Shown here: in pieces, positions 18,113-27,016 of the stretch
How the letters are laid out: every line of letters starts with the position of its first letter
Position numbering within the stretch: position 1 is the first letter of the stretch
DNA from: DT-110 sp964342305
Lineage (GTDB): Bacteria > Bacteroidota > Bacteroidia > Chitinophagales > Saprospiraceae
DNA: 64,000 nt
Direction of reading: 5' to 3'
Assembly (NCBI GenBank): GCA_964342305.1
Contig: CAYFGK010000007.1
Location: 27,703-91,702, forward strand
The notes under the pieces: generated by a model
What the model saw: the letters and a program-made list of their open reading frames with translations, nothing else
The model's database searches: none
Told to the model about the DNA's origin: nothing
Position numbers and translations under genes: made by a program

Positions 18113-18308
18113 ACAATCCAAATGAGTGTACCAGTAAAATCAGGTACTAAATAGCCCTTTCTGGTTATGGTTCAAACACTTCCCGGACCTTTTTGTAGAA
18201 TTTGTCTGTCGGATTGCAAGGATCGAATGCCATTCAGTTCAGAAGTCATATCAAAAATGTTTTGAGAAGGCTTTTAAACAAGAAGCACCCGATTTTCCTT
18301 TACATAAC

Positions 18309-18896
18309 ATGATCGACTGGAAAGATTGCCAGCAGATCCTCGATGAAACCCTCACCCGTGGAGCCCTGTTGCGAACCTCAACTAATACCTTTTTCTTATC
18401 CTACGCAAGGCTCACGAACCGCGAGGGCCAGGTCGGCCTGGAAGTGCTATACCGTAAACCTACCGAATCGACCTCCAGGGGACTTTGTTTCCTGCTCACT
18501 CATTTCGACCGGGACTCCGAAACCGGAAAGATATACCTGGCCTACTCCGACACCGACTATATTCAAGTCTTACCGCTGCCAACCGACCAGATCCTCGCGG
18601 CAACTACGCTTTACCGTCAGGAGTACTTATTCCTGACCAACGACCTGCTTCCGGGTCTGAGCAAGGAAAATGACTGGCCTATTCACGAAAACCATTGCTT
18701 CCAGCGTGTTCTCCTGGATCATTTATTCCAGGATTGCTGGTATCAGCATGTACCTAAAGGACCAACCCCCGCTTACCGGCAATTGAATCTGACGCAACTG
18801 GGTCACTTGCTGCGATCGACGCATCAAATGTGCTGGATGAGTCGAGCAGAGGTTACCCGACAAAACAACCAGAGTTTACAATGGCGTACCACATAA
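18309..18896 (+). CDS. Hypothetical protein
   Basis: A 195-residue soluble protein with no signal peptide or membrane segment. Features visible: MIDWKDCQQILDETLTRGAL at the start, GLCFLLTHFDRDSETGKIYL in the middle, and the C-terminal LDHLFQDCWYQHVPKGPTPA and LLRSTHQMCWMSRAEVTRQN. I do not recognise the family. The single long frame and the terminator-like hairpin just after the stop support a real gene. It is divergent from the TonB receptor operon across a 196-base gap in which no clear promoter was found. Confidence 0.55.
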   Translation: MIDWKDCQQILDETLTRGALLRTSTNTFFLSYARLTNREGQVGLEVLYRKPTESTSRGLCFLLTHFDRDSETGKIYLAYSDTDYIQVLPLPTDQILAATTLYRQEYLFLTNDLLPGLSKENDWPIHENHCFQRVLLDHLFQDCWYQHVPKGPTPAYRQLNLTQLGHLLRSTHQMCWMSRAEVTRQNNQSLQWRTT

Positions 18897-18900
18897 AAAA

Positions 18901-18925
18901 GGATTCCAGGCAAGACCCGGAATCC
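18901..18925. terminator. Hairpin between convergent genes
   Basis: GGATTCC and GGAATCC arms with an extra GG/CC pair around a short loop, flanked by A-runs on the left and AAAAT on the right. It lies between the hypothetical gene (ends 18896) and the TonB receptor (stop 19016). Confidence 0.6.
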
Positions 18926-19015
18926 AACTAAAAATAGATTAGTATGAAAACTAAGCTGTATTAATAGGGTCTCAAGATAGGCTTGAGATCACCCGACGTT
19001 TTTCAGATCATTTTT

Positions 19016-21469
19016 CTATTCACCATCGTAATCTCCACCACCGTCGTATCCGCCACGGCCGCGATCTCCGCGCCCCCGCCGGTCACCACGGCCATTATCA
19101 TTGAGGCGATAGTTGAAGGCCAAGGTGACGGTGCGTGCCCGCCACTGAAATTCCCCTTCCGTGTAAAAGTTGGGCCCTTCGGTTATGTACCGGCGCTTGC
19201 GTGAGTTTAATAAATCCCGCACATTCAGGGTCAGAGTAGCTTTATTGTTCATTATTTCCCGGCTCATCGCCAGGTCAATAGAGTAATAAGACTTGGAGCG
19301 TCCCTGAGCAGTATTTCTGGGTGCCCGGTAGTTACCACGAAGCTGACCTTCGGTTTTTTCGCCAAACTCAAATTGGGTGGTCAGGCGGGTGAAGAAGGTA
19401 GTCGCTTCCGCGTAAAATTCTTGCCCATCGTATTCACCTTCGGTTTCAGATGTATAGAAGTTGGCATTACCGTTTACCCGCATCCACTCGGCTGGATTGT
19501 AGGAGAAGGTAAATTCAATACCCAGCGATTTCTCAGTCGACAGGTTTACGGGGCGTGACACAGAGGTACCATCGTCGAATACGGTCCGAATGCGTTCCTC
19601 CACGCCATTGGTATGGCGGTAGTAAATCGCGGAGGTCAAAGATCCCTTATCCCAAAACTTCAGGTGACTGATCTCGCCCGAGTGAGTGAATTCCGGATTG
19701 AGATTTGGATTACCACTACGGAAGTTTCGGTTATCACTGAAGCTAAAAAATGGATTTAAAGACCAGAAGTCTGGCCGGTCCACCCGGCGGCTATAGCTGA
19801 TCTGGAATTGGTTATTTCCGGGGAACTCGTAGTTCAGGAAAGCAGAAGGAAACAAATTCAGGAAGTTCCGGGTGCTCTCTTCGTCGGTTTGTTCCAATTC
19901 GGTATAAATTCTGGAGTATTCGGCACGCAAACCGGCCTGGAATGAAAACTTCCCGTATTTGTTACCGAAAGCCGTATAACCAGCCAAGATGTCTTCGTCG
20001 TAATTAAAGTTATTTGAGAGTCCTTCGAGTGACTGCCAGGTACCGGCCATGAGCTCCTCGACCAGATAATCATTATCGATGCGGCGGAAGGTACCACGAC
20101 CACCCAGCTCAAAACGACCATCGGCTCCGATGGGCTTCACATAATCAACCTGGACGTTCAGTTCACTCTCGTCTTCTACATTGTCGGAGCGTTGCAGCAG
20201 GTCATCTTCACCGGTTTCAATAAATTCCGGATTGAAAAAGGTTTCCCGCAAATCGGAGGTTTCCTGTTCTTTATTATCCTGTAGCCGAACATCAGCGACC
20301 AGTTCGTGATCTTCCCCTTCGAATTGTTTACGGAAGGTCAGGGCATATTCGTAGCTAGGGTCGACTTCGGTCTGATCTTCTGTCCGGATGGAGATGCGAT
20401 CGAGATTATCACGGCTTCCGATGAAATCCTGATAGGTCAGTTCGGTGCGGTCATCATCTTCGCCGTAGCGGTAGTTAAAAGAACCGGTAAGGGTAGTGGT
20501 TTCATTGAAGAAGTATTCACCTCCGATCCTCGAGTTTACCGACCAGCCCCGGCGTTCGGTTTCCCGGTCCTGTTGATAGATAAAAAGACTATCGTTACGC
20601 AGGAACTCCTGGATCACGTATCCGGATCCGGGGTTGCCCCGCAGGCGCCCCCCCACGTTTGCAAATAGGTTTAGTTTATCCTGTCGCCAGTTCATATTTA
20701 CACTGGCGCCGTGGTTATCCGGTACACCGGTGTTGAGATTTACGGATCCGTTCAGCCCTCCTCGCTCGTCTTTCTTAAGAATGATGTTGATAATACCGGC
20801 TGTTCCTTCCGCATCGTAACGGGCCGATGGGTTAGTAATCACCTCTACGCGTTCAATGAGGTCAGCGGGTAGGGCCCGAAGTCCGTCAGAATCACCTACG
20901 CCCACCAGAGCGGACGGGCGACCGTTGACTAAAATTCGAACACCATTATTTCCCCGCAGGCTAATGTTACCTTCCACATCTACCTGCACGGAAGGTACAT
21001 TATCGAGAATATCAACCGCAGAATTACCAGTGGTCATTAAGTCTTTACCAACGTTAAAAACACGCTTATCGAGCGCCATTTCCATTTGACTGCGCTCCGT
21101 AGCGACTACTACCTCGTCGAGTACTTCGGCATCACCACCTAGGGAGAGGGTTCCAACGTCGATGGTCTTTTGACTACCATCAGCTTCAATGGGGCCGATG
21201 AACTGTGTTTGATACCCAACAAAGCCGGCTTTAACCAGGTACGTATCACCTGCCGGTGCATCCAGGGAAAAGCGTCCATCCTCAAAAGTAATCCCTCCGG
21301 TGACCAGGCTGCTGTCTGCTGATTTTAACAGGCTGATATTTGCGTAAGCCAGGGGACCGTTGGCGTCTTCGTCCATCACTTTCCCGGTCAGGGTTACCTT
21401 TTGGGCGGACAAAGAAAAAGTACCTGCTACAAAAATGAGCAGGTACCCCAGTCGGATTAAATCGTTCAT
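19016..21469 (-). CDS. TonB-dependent receptor, outer-membrane beta-barrel family
   Basis: An 817-residue receptor from MNDLIRLGYLLIFVAGTFSL; a longer reading to 21517 is unlikely because the signal peptide starts here. Domains: carboxypeptidase-like sandwich (about 20-105, VTLTGKVMDEDANGPLAYAN), plug (about 110-230, GNISLRGNNGVRILVNGRPS), then a barrel of the type called outer membrane beta-barrel family 3. The C-terminus has an unusual Arg/Gly/Asp-rich tail after the last strand (RGDRRGRGDRGRGGYDGG). The histidine kinase and response regulator genes lie immediately upstream on the same strand, suggesting coupled control. Substrate unknown. Confidence 0.88.
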   Translation of the reverse strand: MNDLIRLGYLLIFVAGTFSLSAQKVTLTGKVMDEDANGPLAYANISLLKSADSSLVTGGITFEDGRFSLDAPAGDTYLVKAGFVGYQTQFIGPIEADGSQKTIDVGTLSLGGDAEVLDEVVVATERSQMEMALDKRVFNVGKDLMTTGNSAVDILDNVPSVQVDVEGNISLRGNNGVRILVNGRPSALVGVGDSDGLRALPADLIERVEVITNPSARYDAEGTAGIINIILKKDERGGLNGSVNLNTGVPDNHGASVNMNWRQDKLNLFANVGGRLRGNPGSGYVIQEFLRNDSLFIYQQDRETERRGWSVNSRIGGEYFFNETTTLTGSFNYRYGEDDDRTELTYQDFIGSRDNLDRISIRTEDQTEVDPSYEYALTFRKQFEGEDHELVADVRLQDNKEQETSDLRETFFNPEFIETGEDDLLQRSDNVEDESELNVQVDYVKPIGADGRFELGGRGTFRRIDNDYLVEELMAGTWQSLEGLSNNFNYDEDILAGYTAFGNKYGKFSFQAGLRAEYSRIYTELEQTDEESTRNFLNLFPSAFLNYEFPGNNQFQISYSRRVDRPDFWSLNPFFSFSDNRNFRSGNPNLNPEFTHSGEISHLKFWDKGSLTSAIYYRHTNGVEERIRTVFDDGTSVSRPVNLSTEKSLGIEFTFSYNPAEWMRVNGNANFYTSETEGEYDGQEFYAEATTFFTRLTTQFEFGEKTEGQLRGNYRAPRNTAQGRSKSYYSIDLAMSREIMNNKATLTLNVRDLLNSRKRRYITEGPNFYTEGEFQWRARTVTLAFNYRLNDNGRGDRRGRGDRGRGGYDGGGDYDGE

Positions 21470-21514
21470 AGTTTTTGTCTTCAGTCGGTTAGTCAATTGT
21501 TGGGTGATTTGATA

Positions 21515-21522
21515 CAAACATA
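21515..21522 (-). promoter_or_regulatory. Candidate Bacteroidota -7 box for TonB receptor
   Basis: TATGTTTG on the minus strand fits the TAnnTTTG -7 consensus of Bacteroidota, 45 bases upstream of the receptor ATG. No clear -33 TTG was found at the right distance. Confidence 0.35.
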
Positions 21523-21584
21523 AGGGGTGATTCTATGGAACTTTTGAGTAGAATTTGAGGGAAATCTGAAGTTTCGGGAAATGA

Positions 21585-22841
21585 CTAGAATGTGACAATT
21601 AACCGGTGGACACCGGCCTCATAAACATACTGCAAATCAGCGCTGTGTACATCGCATATTTTTTTAACTATTGCGAGGCCCAATCCGAGTGATCTGCTGC
21701 CATTACTATTGGTTTGAAAGCGGTTGAACAACTGGTCGGTGGGTACCGAAGGAGGAGCTCCGGTATTCTCGACAATTAATTGTTGGGAACTAAGGAGCAA
21801 CTTGATCCAGCCGTTGTCTTGGTTATGACGTACCGCATTTTTGAGGAGGTTACCGACCAGGATTTCACAAAGGGCCGGATCAATGGCAATATGCACGCCG
21901 GGCTCAATATCGGTGGTCATGGTAAGTCCCCGCAGAGCAGCCAGGTCTTCGAAAGTATGCAGGGATCGTTCGGCGATTTGGGAGATATTCGTGTCTTGGC
22001 GGGGTACGAGTGCCTGGTTTTCAATCCGCGTCAAAAGCAATAGTGCCTCACTCGTTTTAGACAAGCGGGCCAGGCTCGACTGAGCGGTCTGTATCAGATC
22101 GATCTGCCGGGCCGACAGGCTTTCCGACTCCGAAAGTATCTCCAGCTTGCCCCGGGCAATAGCCAACGGGGTCTGTATTTCGTGCGATGCGTTTTCCGAA
22201 AATTCCTTCAGGGCCCGGTAATCGCGCTGGGCCTGTTGCATCATCTGATCAATAAATTCATTGAGGTGTTTGAACTCACGGGTGCTCGTCTTGGGAAATG
22301 GGTGACGTTCGGTCCGTGTCACATTAAACGCCCGGATACGTCGCAGGGTCTCATGGAAGGGTCTGAACATATACCGGGAGATAAAAAACATAGCGGTTAC
22401 CAGCACGATCCCCAGTAACAGGAACAGGCGGGTCATAATCTTCACCACCACCTCGTATGAATCATCCTGCTCCAGGAAGTTCTCCTGAAATTCCATGTGA
22501 TAAGCCTTTCCTTGTATCACCTTGGTCACCGAAAGCTTCCGGTAGGGTTCCATTTCATCCAGAAAGGGGTGAGGCCCCAGCGTATCGGAAAAACGCCCGG
22601 AGGTATCGGATACCTCAGACATTGGTACGGAGTCGATACGCACCTTGCGCGTATTGAGGGCCTCGATGGGTACACCGCTTTCGATGGCCCGGCGGGCATC
22701 GCGGTAGTTATCCCGCAAAGCATAATCCGTTTCCTTCTCCACTTCACTGCGGATGAAGCGCAAAGCGACCACCCCGCCTACTGAAAAAACGATCAGCGAA
22801 AGAAGGAGGTACAGTATGGTAGTTTTGGTAAGTAGTCTCAT
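21585..22841 (-). CDS. Sensor histidine kinase (OmpR-partner type)
   Basis: A 418-residue kinase from MRLLTKTTILYLLLSLIVFS. Two membrane helices (about residues 5-27 and 125-150) flank a periplasmic sensor of about 100 residues. An HAMP-like linker follows, then the H-box FSENASHEIQTPLAIARGKL (phospho-His in SHEIQTP), and an ATP-binding domain with NLLKNAVRHN (N box) and SLGLGLAIVKKICDVH (G box). It probably phosphorylates the response regulator encoded 33 bases upstream. The TonB receptor is downstream, a likely target or partner. An in-frame start at 22871 overlaps the regulator's stop and adds ten polar residues. Confidence 0.9.
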   Translation of the reverse strand: MRLLTKTTILYLLLSLIVFSVGGVVALRFIRSEVEKETDYALRDNYRDARRAIESGVPIEALNTRKVRIDSVPMSEVSDTSGRFSDTLGPHPFLDEMEPYRKLSVTKVIQGKAYHMEFQENFLEQDDSYEVVVKIMTRLFLLLGIVLVTAMFFISRYMFRPFHETLRRIRAFNVTRTERHPFPKTSTREFKHLNEFIDQMMQQAQRDYRALKEFSENASHEIQTPLAIARGKLEILSESESLSARQIDLIQTAQSSLARLSKTSEALLLLTRIENQALVPRQDTNISQIAERSLHTFEDLAALRGLTMTTDIEPGVHIAIDPALCEILVGNLLKNAVRHNQDNGWIKLLLSSQQLIVENTGAPPSVPTDQLFNRFQTNSNGSRSLGLGLAIVKKICDVHSADLQYVYEAGVHRLIVTF

Positions 22842-22874
22842 GGTTTTTGTTTCCAAACGGATCAAACGCAAGGA

Positions 22875-23558
22875 TTACACCCCCCGATCCGTAAACTTAT
22901 ACCCCAATCCGTAGATCGTCTGGATGTAGTCAGGGGCTCCGGCCTCCGTGATCTTTTTACGCAAATTCTTAATGTGTTGATACACAAAATCGAAGGAGTC
23001 CAGCAGGTCAACATTATCGCCCCATAAATGCTCGGCAATGGTTTGCTTGGTCAGCACCCGGCCCTTATTAGCCACAAAGAATAGCAGTAGTTCGTATTCT
23101 TTTACCGTAAGGGGAAGCTCTTCATCCACAATAAATACATCGTGGGTATCGGGCTGGATGACGATATCTCCGAACTCAATAAGGTCCCGCCCCTGAAATT
23201 TTCGCCGTCGATAAATGGCTTTCAGCCGGGCGTTCAACTCCGGCAGGTGAAAGGGCTTGGTGAGGTAATCATCAGCACCCAGTTCCAGTCCTTTGATCTT
23301 GTCGTCCAGGGCATTTTTAGCAGAGATGATTAGCACCCCTGTCTCGGGTTGCACCTCCTTGAGCAGCCGAAGCACGCTGAAGCCATCACCATCGGGCAGC
23401 ATGAGATCCAATACTACAATATCATACGAAAAACCGGTGAGTTTATCGCGGGCACTGGCGAAGGAAGAAGCTGTTTCACAAACCACGTCCCCCCGTGTCA
23501 GGTAGGTCTCGATATTGGTAAGGAGTTCGAGCTCGTCTTCTACAATTAGCAGTTTCAT
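22875..23558 (-). CDS. OmpR-family response regulator
   Basis: A 227-residue regulator. The receiver domain (1-120) has the acid pair E7/D8 (LIVEDEL), phospho-acceptor D51 (VVLDLMLPDGDG) and the switch Lys in TKPFHLPEL. The winged-helix domain (about 130-225) contains LTVKEYELLLFFVANKGRVL and ends TIYGLGYKF. It forms a two-component system with the kinase downstream. A candidate -7 box lies only 5-12 bases upstream of the ATG, so the transcript may be nearly leaderless. Confidence 0.93.
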   Translation of the reverse strand: MKLLIVEDELELLTNIETYLTRGDVVCETASSFASARDKLTGFSYDIVVLDLMLPDGDGFSVLRLLKEVQPETGVLIISAKNALDDKIKGLELGADDYLTKPFHLPELNARLKAIYRRRKFQGRDLIEFGDIVIQPDTHDVFIVDEELPLTVKEYELLLFFVANKGRVLTKQTIAEHLWGDNVDLLDSFDFVYQHIKNLRKKITEAGAPDYIQTIYGLGYKFTDRGV

Positions 23559-23562
23559 ACAG

Positions 23563-23570
23563 CAAATGTA
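23563..23570 (-). promoter_or_regulatory. Candidate -7 box for response regulator
   Basis: TACATTTG on the minus strand matches TAnnTTTG. It sits 4 bases before the ATG, so either the leader is extremely short or the match is chance. Confidence 0.25.
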
Positions 23571-23600
23571 GGGAACGATTTTGAGCGAATTTTGAAGGTG

Positions 23601-25058
23601 TCACATCCTCACTTCCTGGTTTGGCAGCAAGGTCAGATAGTGCCGATACCGGTCAAATATCTGCTGCACGTACTGCACAGGTTCTTGTCCGCGTACATAG
23701 CCGTATTGAACTTCGGGCCGGTTGTGATGCTCCGGATAGGTAAGTTTCAACACCCAATCTTCGACCGAATTATCCCATTGGGTGGGATCGTCACCTTCGG
23801 CTTCCGCCAAGGCCACGGCGTCTTTGACGTGGTATAATCCGCAGTTGAATGATGCCAGGGTAAATTTAAGTCGCTGGGTAGAATCCGGAATACCAGGCCA
23901 CTCCTCCCACAAGTCAGCTAAAAAGGCGGTACCGCCACGCAGGCTCTGTTCGGGGTCCGACCGGTCAGTGATTCCGTAATTATCCGCCGTGGCAGGCATC
24001 AGTTGCATAAGGCCTTCGGCATTGGCCCAGCTGGAAGCTCCCGGATCGAATTGAGACTCCTGATACACCTGTGCACTCAAAAAGCGCCAATCCCATCCCA
24101 GGCTATCCGCATACTGCTTAATGAGTTCGTCGTACGGACTTAGCTGGCCTTCCGATTCGTCATTGGAACTATAAAAAGTACTCGCCTCACGGGTCCGGAA
24201 CGAGCGTGTATTCTTGAAGTATTTGTTATAGATGACGTAGTATTCCGCCTCCTTTCGCATCGACCGGATCCAATCGTTGATAGTGTCCCGTAATACCGGT
24301 GAGCTCTTACGCAGTGCCCAGGCGGCCCGCTGTGAAAAGCTGACCTGAGTGCCGATGTCGAGGTCGGGGTAATAAGAGGCATTGATACTGGCAATATTCT
24401 GATCGGCAATGGTGTATTTAATGGCGCCTTTTTCCACCATTTCGATTATGCGACCGGTAGAAAAACGCCCATCCACGGTATCCACGTGGATGACGCCGCC
24501 GATCTCATTCGAGAGGTTGCGGATGCGCTTCACGTAGGAGGAAGCCGCCCGAACCGAGACGGTGTCGCCAATAAGCTCAATGGGGTCGGAAATGAGTGAC
24601 CGTTGGATCTCGTGTAATTTCATTTGCCGCCAGTTATCGGGCTTGCGTTGTACCAGCACCTGCTTGGTCAGATAAAGGTAATCGGTAAAACTCACCCGGT
24701 TGCGCCGGTCGGAAGTGATGGTCAGTCCGTGGGCCAGCAAGTCGCCTTCGCCCCGGTTGAGCATGCCGATCAGATCAGTCAGGTCGCTGGCCGGAATGAT
24801 TTCCAGTTCCACATTGAGGTGATCGGCCAGGCGTTCCAGCAATTCGTATTCGAAGCCCATCGGGCGGCCCCGGTAAAGAAAATAAGAGGTCTCGCTGTAA
24901 ACAGTGATGACTTTCAGTACGCCCGCTTCACTGATCTCAGCCCAATCGCGTTTTAGGTTTTTAGGCATTTTTGCGGCGCGGTTTCCGGCCGTTGAATCAC
25001 CCGACTGGCAGCTACAAATAAGCAGCAGCGCCAGGATGGCAAATAGGTAGGTTCTCAT
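23601..25058 (-). CDS. mltF: Membrane-bound lytic murein transglycosylase, MltF type
   Basis: A 485-residue lipoprotein (lipobox LICSC at about 14-18). Residues 40-280 form a solute-binding (SBP_bac_3-like) domain: LKVITVYSETSYFLYRGRPM, GFEYELLERLADHLNVELEI, AHGLTITSDRRNRVSFTDYL. Residues about 315-470 form an SLT lysozyme-like domain with VYQESQFDPGASSWANAEGL and MQLMPATADNYGI; the Glu in QESQFDP is the catalytic acid. This two-domain order is that of MltF, which cleaves peptidoglycan and is controlled by its sensor domain. It is divergent from modA across 480 bases. Confidence 0.92.
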   Translation of the reverse strand: MRTYLFAILALLLICSCQSGDSTAGNRAAKMPKNLKRDWAEISEAGVLKVITVYSETSYFLYRGRPMGFEYELLERLADHLNVELEIIPASDLTDLIGMLNRGEGDLLAHGLTITSDRRNRVSFTDYLYLTKQVLVQRKPDNWRQMKLHEIQRSLISDPIELIGDTVSVRAASSYVKRIRNLSNEIGGVIHVDTVDGRFSTGRIIEMVEKGAIKYTIADQNIASINASYYPDLDIGTQVSFSQRAAWALRKSSPVLRDTINDWIRSMRKEAEYYVIYNKYFKNTRSFRTREASTFYSSNDESEGQLSPYDELIKQYADSLGWDWRFLSAQVYQESQFDPGASSWANAEGLMQLMPATADNYGITDRSDPEQSLRGGTAFLADLWEEWPGIPDSTQRLKFTLASFNCGLYHVKDAVALAEAEGDDPTQWDNSVEDWVLKLTYPEHHNRPEVQYGYVRGQEPVQYVQQIFDRYRHYLTLLPNQEVRM

Positions 25059-25160
25059 AGTTGCTTAAGGTACATTGGGTGTCAGGGGGTTATTTAAAGT
25101 ACAAAAAATCCCGGAAGTGACCGTGGGAACACCGCGAAGCCCCTGCAACATTACCGGTAA

Positions 25161-25260
25161 CGAAGTGGTTTTGCTACGCAGTGCTTCGTGCTGGGACTCC
25201 AAACCACTTCGAGTCGAGAAGATACTCGCGTGAAAAGGTTGGCTAAAGCCCAAACCTTTT
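25161..25260 (+). other. Cluster of inverted repeats upstream of modABC
   Basis: Three consecutive hairpins: CGAAGTGGTTT (25161-25171) with AAACCACTTCG (25201-25211); CGAGT (25210-25214) with ACTCG (25224-25228); and AAAAGGTT-GGC (25233-25243) with GCC-CA-AACCTTTT (25248-25260). They lie in the 480-base gap between divergent mltF and modA. A further hairpin, AGCCT/AGGCT, lies near 25420-25437. They could be a structured leader or repeat debris. I could not match them to the Moco riboswitch with confidence. Confidence 0.45.
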
Positions 25261-25538
25261 CGGAAGCGGTATATGGGCTGAGCCGTGTGTTTTTTATCTT
25301 GACGAATGGCTGGCAAGTGCAGGTTACTAAACAGCTGAATATCACCATCCCCAGCTGGTCTTTGGTGGTAAGGATGGGCTATCAGGATTTACCGAGGTCC
25401 GCATACCCTCCACTCCGCAGCCTGTAGCGTGAGGCTGGCCATAATTGTCGTACCGAAAACCTGGTCCGGTTTCTTATCCTGGAAGCCTTGGAGCGATTCA
25501 AGGATTTTGTAGCTGCCTTACGGCAAAAAAAATACGTT

Positions 25539-26324
25539 ATGCGTTTTCTGAGTATAGTACTGCTTCCCCTTTTGTTTTCTTCGTGCCGATCCGATTCCCT
25601 TCCTGCCGCCGGGGGGCCCAATACCCTGGTCGTGGCTACCGCTGCCAACGTCCAGTTTGCAATGGCGGACCTGGAAAAAGCCTTTGAAGCCAGCACTGAC
25701 TACCAGATTGACGCGGTAGTAAGCAGCACCGGTAAACTTACCGCCCAAATCGTGCAGGGAGCCCCGTATGATCTGTTGATCGCCGCCAATCAGAAATATC
25801 CCGAATCCCTGATCGAGCGCGGAGATGCTCAGGGGCCGGTACGGACCTACGCCCTGGGCAGCCTCGTATTATGGACCACCCGCGACCTATCGATCGGACT
25901 CGGTATGAGTCTGCTCGATGAACTCCCTCCCGGCGATAAGATCGCCATTGCTAATCCCGAAAATGCCCCCTACGGAACCGAAAGTATCCGGGCATTACGT
26001 GCCCGGGGGCAGTACGACCGACTGCAATCTCAACTCATCTACGGGGAGAGCATCGCCCAGACCAATCAGTACATTATATCCGGAGCCGCCGCGGTAGGCT
26101 TCACCGCCAAATCGGTGGTGCTTTCTCCGAATATGGAGGAGAAAGGGCAGTGGATCACGGTACCCGACAACCTTTATGAGCCCATCAAGCAAGGGGTCGT
26201 TGCCACTACCTACGGGATGGAAAATCATCCGGAGGCTGTACAAGCATTCCTGGAATTCTTGTTTTCCGCCGAAGCCCAGACTATCTTTCGGAATTACGGG
26301 TATACCGTACCAATCGGCGACTAA
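25539..26324 (+). CDS. modA: Molybdate-binding lipoprotein ModA
   Basis: A 261-residue periplasmic binding protein anchored by a lipobox (LFSSC after MRFLSIVLLPLL). An upstream in-frame start at 25488 would put 17 polar residues before the signal peptide. ModA landmarks: TLVVATAANVQFAMADLEKA, VVSSTGKLTAQIVQGAPYDL, IANPENAPYGTESIRALRAR. The SSTGKL and NPENAPYG loops supply the oxyanion-binding residues in this family. The permease gene starts 8 bases after its stop. It captures molybdate or tungstate for ModBC. Confidence 0.92.
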   Translation: MRFLSIVLLPLLFSSCRSDSLPAAGGPNTLVVATAANVQFAMADLEKAFEASTDYQIDAVVSSTGKLTAQIVQGAPYDLLIAANQKYPESLIERGDAQGPVRTYALGSLVLWTTRDLSIGLGMSLLDELPPGDKIAIANPENAPYGTESIRALRARGQYDRLQSQLIYGESIAQTNQYIISGAAAVGFTAKSVVLSPNMEEKGQWITVPDNLYEPIKQGVVATTYGMENHPEAVQAFLEFLFSAEAQTIFRNYGYTVPIGD

Positions 26325-26332
26325 AAAACTGC

Positions 26333-27016
26333 ATGGAATACTTTCCCGACGCTTTTTGGCTAACCCTCGGACTTACCGTCCGCCTCGCTGCTATGACCAC
26401 CCTCATCCTGTTGGTCGTAGGTATTCCGCTGGGTTGGTACCTGGCCTCGGCCCGGCATCGACTCAAGCCGGTCCTGGAGGCTCTGGTCAGTATGCCATTG
26501 GTGTTACCACCTACGGTACTGGGCTTTTACCTGCTGTTAGTTTTCAGCGCCGAAAGCCCCTTTGGTAGTTGGCTGGACCGCACGTTCGACATTCAACTGG
26601 TATTTACTTTTAGCGGATTGGTGGTGGGGTCGATCATCTACAGCCTGCCTTTTATGGTGCAGCCTATCCAGTCGGGCTTCGAATCCCTGCCGGCGCATTT
26701 GGCGGAAGCCTCCTACACGCTTGGCAAATCACGGTGGACTACCCTCACCCGCATTTTACTACCCAACATTCGTGCCTCGGTACTCAGTGGGCTGGTCCTG
26801 TCCTTTGCACATACCATTGGTGAATTTGGGGTAGTACTGATGATCGGAGGGAATATTCCCGGCAAAACGCGAGTGGCCTCCATCGCCATTTACGACGAGG
26901 TGGAAGGCCTCAACTACGGTCTGGCCGGTGAATACGCAAGTGTGTTGGTCATCTTTTCCTTCCTCATATTATTGGTGATCTACTCCGTTAACGCGCGAAA
27001 ACCGAGGCTACTATGA
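26333..27016 (+). CDS. modB: Molybdate ABC transporter permease ModB
   Basis: A 227-residue inner-membrane permease with about five helices. It starts MEYFPDAFWLTLGLTVRLAA and has the permease signature EASYTLGKSRWTTLTRILLP (EAA loop that contacts ModC) and GEFGVVLMIGGNIPGKTRVA, which is typical of ModB/CysT-type permeases. Its length is normal. It overlaps modC by four bases (ATGA), indicating translational coupling. Confidence 0.94.
   Translation: MEYFPDAFWLTLGLTVRLAAMTTLILLVVGIPLGWYLASARHRLKPVLEALVSMPLVLPPTVLGFYLLLVFSAESPFGSWLDRTFDIQLVFTFSGLVVGSIIYSLPFMVQPIQSGFESLPAHLAEASYTLGKSRWTTLTRILLPNIRASVLSGLVLSFAHTIGEFGVVLMIGGNIPGKTRVASIAIYDEVEGLNYGLAGEYASVLVIFSFLILLVIYSVNARKPRLL

Noticed and set aside
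25188..25427. 79-codon plus-strand frame upstream of modA
   Set aside because: It runs through several hairpins and shows no protein pattern; the region is better seen as structured non-coding DNA.
25380..25440. Moco riboswitch before modABC
   Set aside because: The AGCCT/AGGCT hairpin alone is not enough, and I could not match the conserved core from memory; a covariance search would decide.
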